In this document: one piece after another, positions 1 to 11,135 of the stretch
How the letters are laid out: the number at the start of each line of letters is the position of its first letter
Position numbering within the stretch: position 1 is the first letter of the stretch
From: Microdochium bolleyi
Lineage: Eukaryota > Ascomycota > Sordariomycetes > Xylariales > Microdochiaceae
Direction: 5' to 3'
Length of the DNA stretch: 64,000 nt
Assembly: GCA_001566295.1 (NCBI GenBank)
Contig: KQ964246.1
Coordinates: 806,001 to 870,000 of the forward strand
Position numbers and translations under genes: made by a program
The notes under the pieces: model-generated
Seen by the model: the letters and a program-made list of their open reading frames with translations, nothing else
What the model was told of the DNA's origin: nothing
The model's database searches: none

Positions 1-1
1 G

Positions 2-64
2 GACAGTGTCAATCTCTTCATGCGCTCCATCGGTCTCGACGTCGAGCTTCTGAACGTGGACTGA
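2..64 (+). CDS. 3' end of an unidentified gene (partial)
   Basis: Twenty codons are open from the window edge to a TGA at 62-64, ending in SIGLDVELLNVD. The peptide looks like a genuine C-terminus, with alternating hydrophobic and acidic residues and mostly G/C third positions, but it is too short to assign to a family. The rest of the gene lies to the left of the window. A chance open stretch of this length cannot be excluded. Confidence 0.35.
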   Translation, partial: DSVNLFMRSIGLDVELLNVD

Positions 65-805
65 GCAGCCGTGGCTGGTCATGGAGGGATGACCCTCATG
101 CATCAATAACTCGCTATGGACTGAGCCACTTGCGACTACATTACGATAACTTGGCAGGCTTTGTACACAACGTGTAGTCAATCTGGGCAGGCGATACGTT
201 GGATTCCTGGATCTTGGCAGGGCAAATCGCGGGATGGATATTCCCACTTGCGCGTGGCGGACGCGAGCGAGGCGAATGGGCCAATAGTGGCCCATGATAT
301 TTCTGGCATTTGGCATAAATATGTTGGGGGAATCCACCTGGAGATGAGGAGCGATGCTCAGCGCACGAGGCGTACAAAGCCTTCACAACTTTGCTTACAT
401 GCGTTTGGGGTAAGAGCAGTCGAATAGCTCGGCAGTATCCGTAGAGTTCCCAGCCTATCTTGTTCAGGAGGAACGAAAAACACATACAAAAAGCGTAAGA
501 ACAAAACAAATAAGAATTGATGATTTTCCCGCACCATGCTGTCTTTGTGAGTGTGTGTATGTATATACCTTGGTGTATGCATGTCTCTTGTCGATGCTGC
601 TTGAAACAAGGCACTCAGGGTGCCCGATCGCCGTTGGGACTTTTCTACCTCTTGGAAAATACTAACGCCTGGCAATAAATGACGTGGAAATGCTCAAAAT
701 TAAACGCCAGCAGCCGATGCAAAACGGTTGACCACCTCTCTCCATTTTTTCTTCCCACTCCCGCCCCCAGACTTCTTCTCCCCCCCCAACAAGACACCAC
801 CATCA
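65..805. other. Convergent intergenic region
   Basis: About 740 bp lie between the partial gene on the left and the 3' end of RPC37. The sequence is less GC-rich than the flanking coding DNA and carries short T/A-rich runs around 470-560, suited to 3' untranslated regions and polyadenylation. Short open frames here have no recognisable domain. I see no RNA gene. Confidence 0.5.
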
Positions 806-2354
806 TCACTCGAAGGCCACAGACTTGCCCTTCCCCGCCCCCGCCGCCGACTTCTTCGCCCCGCCTGCTCCTACTCCCGCCACGGTCGACGCCCGCGCCT
901 TGCCCGCCGACGTCGTAGCCGTCGCGTTGCCGCCAGACGCGGTGGTGGATGGTGCGCCGCCGATCTCCTTCTTGATCTCGACGATGTCCTCGTGGCCGGC
1001 CTCGATGCCCTCGTGCATGCCGCTGACGGCCTTGAGGAAATCGGTCGTCGCCCATTTGCCCCTGAGCTGCGGCGGGGGCGGGGGTAGGTCCGCCGCGGCC
1101 GCGGCGTCGCTGCTGCTGCTCTTGCCCTTGCTGGTGTCGTCGTCGTCGACGTCCATGGCCTCGCTGCCGGCGTCCGCGGCAGGACCTTTGCCTTTGTCCT
1201 TGGCCTCGGAGGTCTTGATCTTGGTAATGGCCTTGTCGTCCGCGGCCGCGTCCGGGTCCACCGCGCCGGGGCCCTTGTAGACCAGGTTGTGGTTGAACAT
1301 GTCCCACGCGCGAGCGCTCGAGTCGTCCTCGTAGCGCAGCTTGCTCCAGGGCTCCTGCTGGGCGAACCGCAGCCGGTCCGTCATGGTCTCGGTCGTCACC
1401 TCGTTGCCCGACGCGCTCTTGATGGTCATGGTGATGGCGCGTGCCGCAGGCGGGGGCGGTGCCGGGGGTGCGCTGGCGCCGTCCTTGCCGCCGGAAGATG
1501 AGGACTGGCCGGCGCCGCCACCGCCGCCGGAGGGACCGCTACCGCCGCCGCCCGCGCCGCCTTCCCGGGGCCGGGAGAGTCGTTCTTGTTCTGTGGTCGC
1601 GTCTATGTGGTGGAGTTGTGGTCGGAGGTGGATGAGAGCTGTCGCGGGTGTAAGGTGAAGCTGCTCTGTGTAGTGAATCGTTCTGTTAGCCTGTGTAACT
1701 CGCCAGAATCATAGACACGACTCCGGTGGGACTGCTGGACTCACTCCCTTGAAAGATGCCCACCATCCACCGGCAATGGCTCTCGGCCTCGACCGGGAAG
1801 CTGCCGCCGAGCGTCTGCGTCCGCAGCACGCGATCCTGCCGCACCGCTTCGCTCCAATCGCGCGTGTCGAGCAGGTCGAGATCGACCTCGTCGGCGTTCC
1901 GCCTCTTGGCAGCGTTTGCGCCACCACGCATGGCGGGCGCGCCGACGCCGAAGCCGCCCGCGAGGCCGTGGGTGCCGCCATTCTTGGCCGCCATGCTGCG
2001 CGATAGGGCGGTACCCCAGCGCAGGCCCTTGTCGCGGTCGTAGTCGCTGAGGTGGTAGGAGAGGGGGACGTCGACCTCGATCATGCCATTGCGGGGCTTG
2101 ACGCGGACCTCGGAGAGGTGTGTGTAGGTCTCTGCGGAGGGCATGCGCTGGTTCGGGTGCTGCATGATGAGCAGCTGGCGGTCCGCGGGGAGGGACGGGT
2201 TGGTGTAGACATCGTAGGAGGCGATGATGGGGTCTGGGTCATCGAAGGCGGCGGAGGAGGCGTGGTGGGCTGTGGAGGGCGCCGGGGCTGGAGTGGTTGC
2301 CGCCGAGGCCTCGAGGGCCGGGTCGACTGGAGTGGGCGGGCTGTCGACCTCCAT
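806..2354 (-). CDS. RPC37: DNA-directed RNA polymerase III subunit RPC37 (RPC5/Sin family)
   Basis: Two exons, 2354-1745 and 1665-806, encode 489 residues; the intron has a GTGAGT donor, a CTAAC branch site and an ACACAG acceptor. The N-terminal part has the RPC5/Sin-type core: IIASYDVY near residue 43 and QLLIMQHPNQ near 60. The splice joins GIFQGK to QLHLTPATALIHLRPQ, which matches the family's 'HLTP...RP' segment and fixes the intron. After it come a Gly/Ser-rich linker (about 240-290), a segment with EPWSKLRYED, and an acidic/Ala-Pro-rich tail. Family knowledge: RPC37 pairs with RPC53 as the TFIIF-like subcomplex of Pol III, acting in transcription termination and reinitiation at tRNA and 5S genes in the nucleus. 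The long low-complexity C-terminal half is fungal-specific. Identification is strong; the exact C-terminal role is unknown. Confidence 0.85.
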
Positions 2355-2584
2355 GATGTGGTGTGGTGAGATGTGCTCTGGCTCTGCTGGAGGAGGGAAG
2401 ATGTCGTGAGGCTACGGACCTTGGCTTGACGTTGGGGATGGAAATTTCAGCGGGGCAGTCTCTATCGTAGTGCAGCAAGCTCGGCACAGCACCTCTGCGC
2501 GGGGCTTATCGCTGGTGCTTACAGTGCCCAGCTCCGCGCATTGCGGCCCGCAAAAGTGGATACCACGGCGGTGCGTGTAAGTGC

Positions 2585-3760
2585 CCTTCTCTTGATATCC
2601 TCCGGGGCCGGACAACGGTAGACGCTTGTCCGGTGAGCTACCGCATGTCTTGGGCTGCAAGACGCGAGACGACTCGCGAGGAAGACGTTGCCTATTGCTT
2701 ATTAGGGATCTTTGGTATTGACACGCCTTTGATCTACGGCGAAGGTACCCGTGCTTTCAAGAGACTGCAAGAAGAGATCGTCAAGGAGTTCCACGACCCA
2801 ACGCTCTTCCTGTGGCGGTCAGAGGATCCAGAGGTCAAGTATCGCGGCCTATTAGCCACTTCACCCGCCGAGTTCTTCCCGAGCGTCAATATCAACGCCA
2901 CAGCAGAGCCAATGACGAGAGCGACTACAGACATCAGTTCCTCGAGCAGCGGCATCAAACTCGAAACTAGGCTGATTCTGGACGAATTCTATGTTCTGGA
3001 CCTCGACTGCGCAACGGGCTCCAACGGGCCCGGTGTGGGAGTATATCTCGAACTCTCACCCTACCACGGGTTTGGTCGTGCGCGGCCAACGGAGCTGTAC
3101 GAATATCCGATAGAGGGAGAAGATATACCACACCGCGCAGCACGAAGACATATCACGGTGCCCAAAACACTCTCGAGGACTCAGGCCGATGAATTAGGCC
3201 CGCAGTATAACAGGGTCATACATATTGTAATGTCAAAGTGGCTCACCGCCTCTCGAGTCCGGCTTGATGGCTCATGGAACGAACCCCAACACAAATTCCT
3301 CATGAGTTCTCCAGGATTCATCTGCTTCATCGAGCTGTTGTTGGAGCCGTGGAAAGGAGAACTGGGCAAGGTCTTGCTCATGTTCGGCTTGCGAAACAAC
3401 GTCTCCTCAAAGAAGTGTAAGGTATGGTCTCGTCTCGTTAAGCCGCAGGACGAAGTTTGGAAATTAGCCAGGTTGGCAATAGATCTGAATGACCCCGAAG
3501 CTACGAGGCGCATGTGGGGCAACTTCCGGCCGGACGCAACAAGTGCGTCAAGAGAGAATACTTGGAGAAACTTCATGGCGTCAATCACGACTACTTGGAT
3601 GTCCGAAACGAAGTATGGAAACTGCCTGTTCCACGTTACGGTCGATATCGAAAGCGAAGCAACAAATTTGGCACTTGAACGGGTTCGGGACGCGTCATTC
3701 CACGATTCATACATCCTACGGCAGTTTTGGAGGACGCTGACCAGGCCTCTGGTACGTTGA
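2585..3760 (+). pseudogene. 5'-truncated HET (heterokaryon incompatibility) protein relic
   Basis: The open frame begins to resemble HET proteins at about 2585 (LDILRGRTT) and continues with YRMSWAARRETTREEDVAYC, LLGIFGIDTPLIYGEG and AFKRLQEEI, the strongly conserved segment that follows the HET domain in HET-E/HET-6-like proteins. The HET domain proper (roughly the first 150 residues, including the usual 'WxxRxWTxQE' motif) is missing; the sequence upstream does not resemble it and soon becomes the RPC37 promoter. The first in-frame ATG is at 2645, which would give about 371 residues without any HET domain. There are no internal stops or frameshifts to the TGA at 3758-3760, so the remnant is either recent or still under constraint. 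Intact relatives control allorecognition cell death; this copy should lack that activity. Confidence 0.65.
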
Positions 3761-3958
3761 GTTGTGACTTGCAAGATATTCTTGGCCGAATATGTTTGTC
3801 CAGTGCCGACCATTCTCGGGCCGCTTGACCGACTGTCGTGATTCGCTGTCCAGCTTTCTCCCATCCCAACCGCGCTGCTTTGCAGAGGCGGATCTTGAAG
3901 ATGCCCATGCAAAAAAATGATAGCTGCTAATCAACGCGCGCGATTGAACAGTTATGAG

Positions 3959-4010
3959 GCGTATGGCCACCAAGCCACTCGCATCAAGCCCAGGGGCGTC
4001 CATTAGCAAC
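3959..4010 (+). repeat. Diverged direct repeat, copy A
   Basis: A 52-bp segment starting GCGTATGGCCACCAAGCCAC recurs at 4237-4288 in the same orientation, 278 bp downstream, with 6 mismatches (about 88% identity), four of them transitions. The first 20 bases are identical. It lies between the HET relic and the TVP38-like gene and is not explained by any coding feature. Confidence 0.75.
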
Positions 4011-4236
4011 GTCGGCTCTTATTGCTCTATAGCAGTGCCAATCGAGATCTAACCGTTCCGCATCTCAAATTTGCATCGCGTCCCTGCTGACCTTTAACAA
4101 ATGTCACAGCATGCAACTAATATTCTAGGAAAAGCAGCAACGTTACAAAAAATGCCCGGCCCAGTTCTGCCTTGCTAAGTCATCCTCGCAGTCAGCACTG
4201 GCAGTCCCTCGACCAGCCGACTCACCCGCAGATGGC

Positions 4237-4288
4237 GCGTATGGCCACCAAGCCACCCCCATCGAGCCCAAGTGCGTCCATCAGCAAC
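4237..4288 (+). repeat. Diverged direct repeat, copy B
   Basis: Second copy of the 52-bp repeat at 3959-4010. Similarity stops sharply on both sides, so this is not part of a longer tandem array within the window. Confidence 0.75.
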
Positions 4289-4820
4289 ACATGGAATGAG
4301 ATTCACCCGGCCCCCGAGGCTCATCCGCACAAGCCCGCGCGCTGGAATCAAGGGCACTTTACATGCCCATCCCAATGACGCTCGCGGTCTACTGTCTGTT
4401 GAACATGCAGCATACAGGGGAGCGAGGGTGGCGTGGAGAGACACGGAGTCCTGTCTTGTGTACCACAACACCCCTTGGAATGCGCGATGTCTCAGCGGCG
4501 CAAGGGCGAGCACGTCTCACTCCGCAAACCTCATGTTGGGAATATGATGGGGGCATCGCGCCCCTCCAGGCACTCTTGCCTAGCTGAACTTGCCGCATGG
4601 ATCGAAACCTCACACCAGGCTCTTGCGCAGACGGATCACGCCCCCTCGTACTGACGCCCGGAAACGGCGCGGAAGAAACGCGCAGACTGCCTTCCATCGC
4701 ACTCTCAAGTATAACTCGGTGCCCACTCTCGAACGCGCCGGGGGACTCCGTTCGAGCGATCTTCGCCTCATCTTCGTATGATTATGCGGATTGCAGAGAG
4801 CCTTCGACGACTAAATCATC

Positions 4821-7143
4821 ATGGCGAAGGCACCCGATCTTGATTGCCCCTCGGAGCTGCTACTCGCCGATCGCCGTGAGCGGAACCGCTGGAGGAGAAG
4901 CTGCTTGAGCCCATGGCATATTTGTAAGTCCTTCTCGGGCTTCTTCAGGCTTACCGGTGTCCTGGCTGCCGACAAACCCAGTGCCAGATCTCATCAGCTA
5001 ATACGTGGTGGGCAAACAGTGACATACATCTTCATCATCATCCTCGTTGCACTGACGGTCATCGTCACGCTGTTCCACGTGCAAGTCGTTCGGGTGAGTC
5101 TTGGACAAGCTCCGGCAGCAGATTCCCCACGATTGATCCGATATCTAACGGGTTCATGGAAAATGCAGATCTTATCGCCATTTTCAGCCATCATACGGGA
5201 CCTGCCGGCAGGTTTTCTGATCCCAGGGGCCATCGCGTTCGCCATCTCGTACCCACCGCTGTTCGGCCATGAGATCATCGCCATCGTGTGCGGCGCCGTG
5301 TATGGGCTCTATGTCGGCTTCGCCATCATGGCCGCGGGGACTATCGTCGGTGAAGGTAAGTGGTGCCGGCGTCGGAACAATGAACTATCTTCCCAAAGCG
5401 GCACTTGGGCCTCACGACTGACTTGGAACCATCTGCCGATTCCAGCTGCAACATGGATCACTTTCCGGCAACTGTTCAGAAGACGAGCCTTGCGGCTTCA
5501 ACAGACAAGTCTGAGTTACGGCTCTTTGGCGCAGATAGCCCGTGAAGGTGGCTTCCCGGTGAGCGAGCATCCCATCCAGCATTCTAGTCGCTGGTTTTTC
5601 CCACCACCTCCAGACTCAGTCAATGCTGACCAGAAGAACCACCCAGCTGGTCCTCCTCGTTCGGATGTCCGTCATCCCGCAGCACTTCTCCACGGCGTTT
5701 TTGTCGACCTGCAGCGTCAGATTCTGGCATTTCTCCGTTGCCGCACTCCTGACGGTGCCAAAGCAGCTGGCGCTTGTGTACCTCGGGTCCCTCCCCGTCT
5801 CGTCCGGCATCATCAAAGCCGGCCACTCTGCTGCCTCGACCTCAGCCTCGGGCCCTCTCAACGCCAACGTCACGTTCGACACCAGTGTCATTATCCAGCT
5901 CGCTGTCCTCGGTGCCGCCCTCCTCGTGTCCGCCGGTCTGGCGGCCTTTATCTACATCAAGGCCCGCAAGATCCGCAATGTCCTCCTCGAGGAGCAGCAC
6001 CGCAGGAGGGTCCTCATTGCCGTCGCGCCAGGGCTAGCAGGCGGCAACGGCGATAGCAGCAACCCCCTCTACTCGGGACCAGGGAGTGCCTCCCACTGGC
6101 GGAGCAGCAGAACGCACGCCGGCAACGATCGAGTCAGCATGAACAGCACCACGAGCAGCTTCTACTCCATGGACAACGACAACAGACTCAGCCGCGGCAA
6201 CAGCATCAGGGGTCTGCTCGCGCAGGCCTGGCCGGTCACCCGCAAGTCCCTTGTCGGCGCGGCCACAACGCCCGGCAGCGACCACGGGAGCCTGGTAAGC
6301 GGAACCAAGCTACAGCAGGACCACCACTATCAGGACCAGGACGATTGCGGGGAGTATACCCGTGGTAGGACGCGGACGAGGACGACTCGCGGCAAGAAAA
6401 ACGTGCCTGTGATCGCTGTGCCACCACCGCCACCACCAGCGGCACAGAGTGACAAATCAGACAAGGCGACAACGAAAACCAAGTCTACAGCCCGCAGCGC
6501 CAGCGACAAGAGCTCGAAGCACGACTTCTACCTGCTCCACCAGCGCGAGCACGAGCTCTCCTCGCTGTCGGCGGCGCGCAGCAAGGACAAGACAAAGACA
6601 AAGAAGAAGCAGAAGCAGAAGCAAAAGACCAGCAGCGGCAGCAGCAAGCACCACCAGACCAAGAACAGCAACGACTCCAGCTCCAGCTCCGGCTCCTCCT
6701 CTGGCCTCAGGGACTACAACTACGTCCTGCCCCCGCCCGTCCCTCCGCCAGCGCTCTTCCCCCCTCTGCCCCCTCCGCCGCCGCTCACGTCGCTGCTGCA
6801 GGGGGCCTCTTCGACCGCCACGAGCGGCGGCCAACTCCCGCGTCCGTCATCATCGTCCTCGCTGTCCGTCACGTCGTTCTCCCGCCCGCGCCCGCCCCGT
6901 CCCCCGTCGTCCTCGCAGCAGTCCCAGAAGCAGCAGCAACAGCAGCAGCACCGTAGGGTGAGGACTCTGAGCGTAGGCAGCACCGGCACGGGAGGCGGCG
7001 GCAGCGTAGCGGGACACTCGTACCACAGCCGGTTCCAGTCCGAGGACAGCACGCTGCCGACGATGGACAACCTGCCGCTGCCGATGGGGCGAAGCGTGGT
7101 GGGGTTGGTTGGGGAGGCGATCAGCACACCTTCGGAGATATGA
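4821..7143 (+). CDS. TVP38/TMEM64 family membrane protein (VTT domain) with long low-complexity tail
   Basis: Exons: 4821-4923, 5020-5093, 5169-5355, 5446-5558 and 5647-7143 (657 residues). The first intron (4924-5019) is a multiple of three, so its retention would also be in frame (689 residues). The core has a membrane segment YIFIIILVALTVIV, then LPAGFLIPGAIAFAISYPPL, FGHEIIAIVCGAVYG and AAGTIVGE, and later RMSVIPQHFSTAFLSTC and LTVPKQLALVYLG, the signature of VTT (SNARE-associated Golgi) proteins. A last membrane segment follows (about IIQLAVLGAALLVSAGLAAF). Relatives sit in Golgi/ER membranes, and the VTT fold is linked to lipid scrambling and vesicle traffic. Unusual is the roughly 400-residue cytosolic tail with Lys/Gln-rich, Ser-rich and poly-Pro tracts and a short poly-Gln. 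The start codon is the least certain part. Confidence 0.8.
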
Positions 7144-7571
7144 TTGGGTTAGTAAGTAGTGTAGATGTGGTGTATCTGATAAATTTCGTGAGCCTTTTCT
7201 TTTCTTTTGGTTATTTTCGGGGTCGTGATTGTTCGAGGGGGGCGAGACCTTCCTACTCGAGTACTTATACCCTATTCAGTAGAATGATATCTATGAAATA
7301 TATGCCCTGCGACTAACTGCATCCTCAATGGTGTACGTTGCATGCGTCAGTGCCTTTGTTAGTGTTGAAGTTGGGCGTTGCTGTCGTGCTCCTTGGCATA
7401 TTATTGGTGTGACATACCGTAAGTGTCATACATATCAGATTGTGCGCTGCCTGGTCGGGGAATTGCCGCTTGAAATTTGTAACAGTAATATATACACGAG
7501 CCAAGGATCTCGAGATTCTTCTCCATACCTCCACACCTTTCGTTCATTACACTACCTCACGCCTCAACACA
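7144..7571. other. Convergent 3' intergenic region
   Basis: About 430 bp between the ends of the TVP38-like gene and AP-2 beta. T-rich tracts (around 7190-7215) and an A/T-rich stretch near 7260-7320 suit polyadenylation of the two converging transcripts. No gene is seen. Confidence 0.5.
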
Positions 7572-10190
7572 TTACAGCATCAGTAGGTCACCGTTACTCC
7601 CCACGCCCTGGGTCGGCTGGTACACCTGCTGAGGGTTGTACTGGTTCACCACGTAACCAGCCTGCTCGGAGCCGTTATTGTCCCCAAAGGTGTCCATGCC
7701 CTGGTTGTTTATCCCCATGGCGGCCATCTGCTGGCTGCCAATACCCGAAAAGTACGCATCCGCGTCATTGACGGCCTCATTCATGTTGCCTGACGGGTTG
7801 CTGTTCTGGCCGGGGTTCAGAGCAACAGCCTGCCCGCCCATGCCGAGCATGCTCAGGCTCTTTGCACTCTCAAAGTTCGGGAGGTTCTGCGACGTCGGGA
7901 GCAGGTGCTTCTGCAATGCGGGGGAGTCGACCAGTCTGCGGGGCCGCGCAGAGCGGAAGACGGTCTGCACGGGCTTGAGGTATATTGTCGCGAGCGTGCC
8001 GACACTCAGACACATCTCCTCGAGTGTCTGGGGGTCGAGCTTCTCGGACTCGGCGGTAATGGGGGGCTTGTCGCCCATGACGATCTGCTTGGCGACGTTG
8101 ATGTCGGAGCTGAGCAGCCGCCAGTACATATACGCCCGGTCGCGCAGGTCCGGGTTGTCCGTCTCCTCGGTCGCCCACTTGAGGACCTTGGGCACGAGGT
8201 CCTGGCCTTTCGTAGGTCGCTGAATGAAGAGCTTTACGGTGGCGGTCAGCAAGGCGAGCTGCACCTCCACAGGCTCCTCGGCAAATGAGTACAGGAAGTC
8301 CTCGAGCAGGGCATCGCTGTTCTCGATGCGGTCCGCATACTGGCCGATGACCCACACCATGGCTGCCTTGGCCTCTGGCTCGTCGAGGGAGTCCAGATGT
8401 TCGCATAAAGTGCCGATGATCGACTCGTACTGGTTCGGGTATTTCCTGAAGATGTTCCGTATCACTACCGTCGCTTCCTGGACGATGTATGGCACCTTTG
8501 TCGCGACCAGGTCGAGCAGGAGATTGATGCACCGCCTAGCAGCTGGCTCGATCTTAATGGCCAGCTTGCCAATCGCGCGCACTGCTTTCCTCACAAAGTG
8601 AACGTCGACCTCCGTGGCGTACTCCCGAAGCTCGGTCAGGACTTCGTCAATGTTCTTCTCGTTCGCCAGCATGAATATCAGCTCGAGTTTCGTGACCTTG
8701 ACATAGATTGGATCGTTGTATTTGCAAAAGAAGACGCGAATGTCGTTTCGCAGAACGTCTGGCCGCCTTTGTAGGATGAGAAGGGCGTTTCGTAGGGCCA
8801 GATATTGGACTTCCGGGCCCTTGGCCAGTAGGGTCACCAAAGGTGGTGACAGTTTCCGACATAACGCCGATATCTGCTTCTCGTTGGCGATGTAGTTCAT
8901 CAGATACAGAATGACGCGGATGCACGTCAGCACGACAGCAGAATTGGAGTGAGATAGCCGCGGAGCTATTCTTTCGGCGAGGAGAGTCGCCTCGCCAGAT
9001 TCTTGTGGCACGTAGGACATCAAGGCTTCCAGAATGTAGGTTTGACCCCACCTGACGACGTTCGTGTTAGTCGTAAGAACACAATTTAGGGACAAAGACC
9101 ACTTACTCTGAACAATCGGGCAAGATAGCCACCATCTTCGAGGCATTGCTGTAGTCAATGGTGAGCTTGATGTTGTCGCTTCGCTCCCAGATGTCCATCA
9201 GGCCAGCCAGCGCGCTGGCAACCACGGTCGGGTTGTCATCTCTCAGCAGTTGGTTGAGGCGTTCAATCAGGTCAGACTTCTCCACCATCTGCTTGTCGTG
9301 ATCGTATAGCTTCGCAACACAGAATGCAGCCGTCTTCCGTACGTAAGGGTCGTTGTCCTTCAAGAGGCGCTTGACCAACGGGAAGGTTGCCTGGACGAAT
9401 TCCTTTACGTGAACGTAAGACATTGTCCTGAGAGCCAGTGCTCTGACGAGCGGGTTTGAATCCTCCATGTCCTATCGTCGCGGTCAGCACCTTCAGGTCG
9501 TCATTCTGCTTTCGCATCTCGATCGCGACGTACCTGCTCAAGCACTGGGATAGCTTTTACGGCAATCTCTGGCTTCATCCTCGAGTAGTTGACCAGGAAA
9601 AGGAAACACCTAGTGGACGGATCTTAGTACGTGAGCTTCACCAGCTGTGTTGAGGAGATAACGCACATCTTCTTGATCTCCAAACTCTGGATGTGCATGC
9701 ATCCAATGATGTCGGGAAACAGCGACACCATCTCGTTGTTGCTCATGGTCATGTTGGCGACAATCTTCTTGAGCGCAACCTTCTTCTGGAGGAAGTTCTT
9801 GTCCTTCTTGCCGCCGCTGTTGAGCTCGAGGCGTAACTCGGCAACCTTGCCCTGCATGGTCAAAGGGCGTGAGTAAGTCGGAGGAATATACGCGATAAAC
9901 ATGGCCATGGAGGGAGGCAGTAGCATGGGTTTGGGACATAGTGGAAGTGTTTGTGCCAGGATGAATATGTTCACGCTCTACAGGGAGCGGCACATGACTT
10001 GGGAATGGGATTATAGCTGAGTTGGCACGGGGGTTTTACAGCGCGGGTGTCACTGCAACGGTAATGATTATGATGTGGCGAGTGGTCTCGCAGGTGTGTA
10101 GGGCGGGGAAGGTGGTGATATATCAAGTTTGGGGATGTGCCTTACCCGAGCAAAGAGCTTCGAGTCCCCTCCTCCCTGGGCGCCTGACAT
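7572..10190 (-). CDS. apl1: AP-2 adaptor complex subunit beta (Apl1-type adaptin)
   Basis: Exons: 10190-10146, 9851-9667, 9609-9534, 9471-9107 and 9051-7572 (716 residues). The first exon (15 codons, MSGAQGGGDSKLFAR) joins GKVAELRLELNSGGKK across a 294-nt intron. The Adaptin_N armadillo solenoid spans about residues 15-590 (KKIVANMTMSNNEMVSLFPD, EDSNPLVRALALRTM, DPYVRKTAAFCVAKLYD, LRNDIRVFFCKYNDPIYVKV). KKMC rather than KKLVYLYL after the LFPD motif, and a LDPQTLEEM...IYLKPVQ...VFR segment, favour AP-2 beta over AP-1 beta. Family knowledge: AP-2 selects endocytic cargo at the plasma membrane with alpha, mu and sigma subunits. The metazoan-type hinge and C-terminal appendage are absent; a roughly 125-residue Asn/Gln/Met-rich tail ends in GDLLML. 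Such truncation is known for filamentous-fungal AP-2 beta. Confidence 0.85.
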
Positions 10191-11135
10191 GGCTGCGGTT
10201 GTGGTGACGGGCCGCTATGTGTGTGGCAGTCCTTCGTCTAACAGCGCTGCCCCTCTTGCAGCTGAGACTGGTGACCTTGCTCGCGGGCTGGGGTTGGCTT
10301 TCAAGCCTCCAACTCTAGATGCAGCAGGCTTGGCGGCACGCGACGGTTTTGGTGGGCACCTCCAAGGTGGCTTTTTGCTGGCGACAGCAACGCCGGCGCA
10401 AATTGGTGTGGCAGAGAAGAGCTGGCACAACCCCTCCTTCTTTCTGGGTTCGGCCAGGTAGTCCCGGTATATTGTCGGATGGCCACAAGTGCTCCAATAT
10501 GTCTTCTCTACGTACTCTCCAGCTGAACCAGCGGAGGCTTCAGGGACGATGTCGTGGCAGAGTCGCGGTCGACGGTCGTGATTGCGAGATGTCAGCCTAG
10601 GGGCACTCAGCGGGCTGGGAATGTATGCTGATCGTCGCAGTTGAATCGCGGCTTCGTCTGGGCGGGCTGCGCAAGTCAATGGCAGCGCTGGCGAGGTCTG
10701 TCTGGTGATGGAGGACGTCGGTGCCGGTCTTTGTCGAGGTCGTCGAAAAATGTTGCAAAGGTGAATGGCGTTGTGCCTGCAAGAGCGGCCAAGCTCAAAG
10801 ATCCGATCTGGGGACCCCTTTCCGTCCGGATCGCAGAGGCCCCTAACCGGCCCTCCACAACTGAGCCATGACTAAGGCAGTTCGGCGGGTGAGCCGGAGA
10901 GCTCGAGGCCGGGGTGGAGCCTGCCGCCTCCAACGAGGTCCTGGAGCTGACGGCCAGCTCTCTCCGTCGCCGCGAAACCCACCCAGCATCAACAGCATTG
11001 CTGCCGCGAACCACGACCTCGGCGCTGTCATCCACGACACATCAACAGCACCAGCACCAGCAGCAGCACCAGCAGCACCGCCTACAACCTCCGCCACCCC
11101 ACGGACTCCGCAGTCTGTCGCCCTCGAACACAGCC
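10191..11135. other. Divergent promoter region, AP-2 beta / EMC4
   Basis: About 945 bp between two divergent ATGs. It must contain both promoters and 5' leaders; a CAG/CAC-rich stretch (about 11045-11100) lies just upstream of the EMC4 start. The open frames here are low-complexity and have no recognisable domain. No RNA gene is seen. Confidence 0.5.

Larger units (their letters stand above)
3761..4820. other. Intergenic region with repeat pair
   Basis: About 1.06 kb separates the HET relic from the TVP38-like gene. Apart from the two 52-bp direct repeats it contains only short open frames without recognisable domains. The last few hundred bases should hold the promoter and 5' leader of the TVP38-like gene. 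Confidence 0.5.

Noticed and set aside
7572..10190. Assignment of the adaptin to AP-1 beta
   Set aside because: The early sequence (NMTMSNNEMVSLFPD, KKMC, QDMEDSNPLVRALALRTMSY) and the LDPQTLEEM...YLKPVQ segment resemble Apl1/AP-2 beta more than AP-1 beta, which has a GKDVSSLFPDVLKN-type segment.
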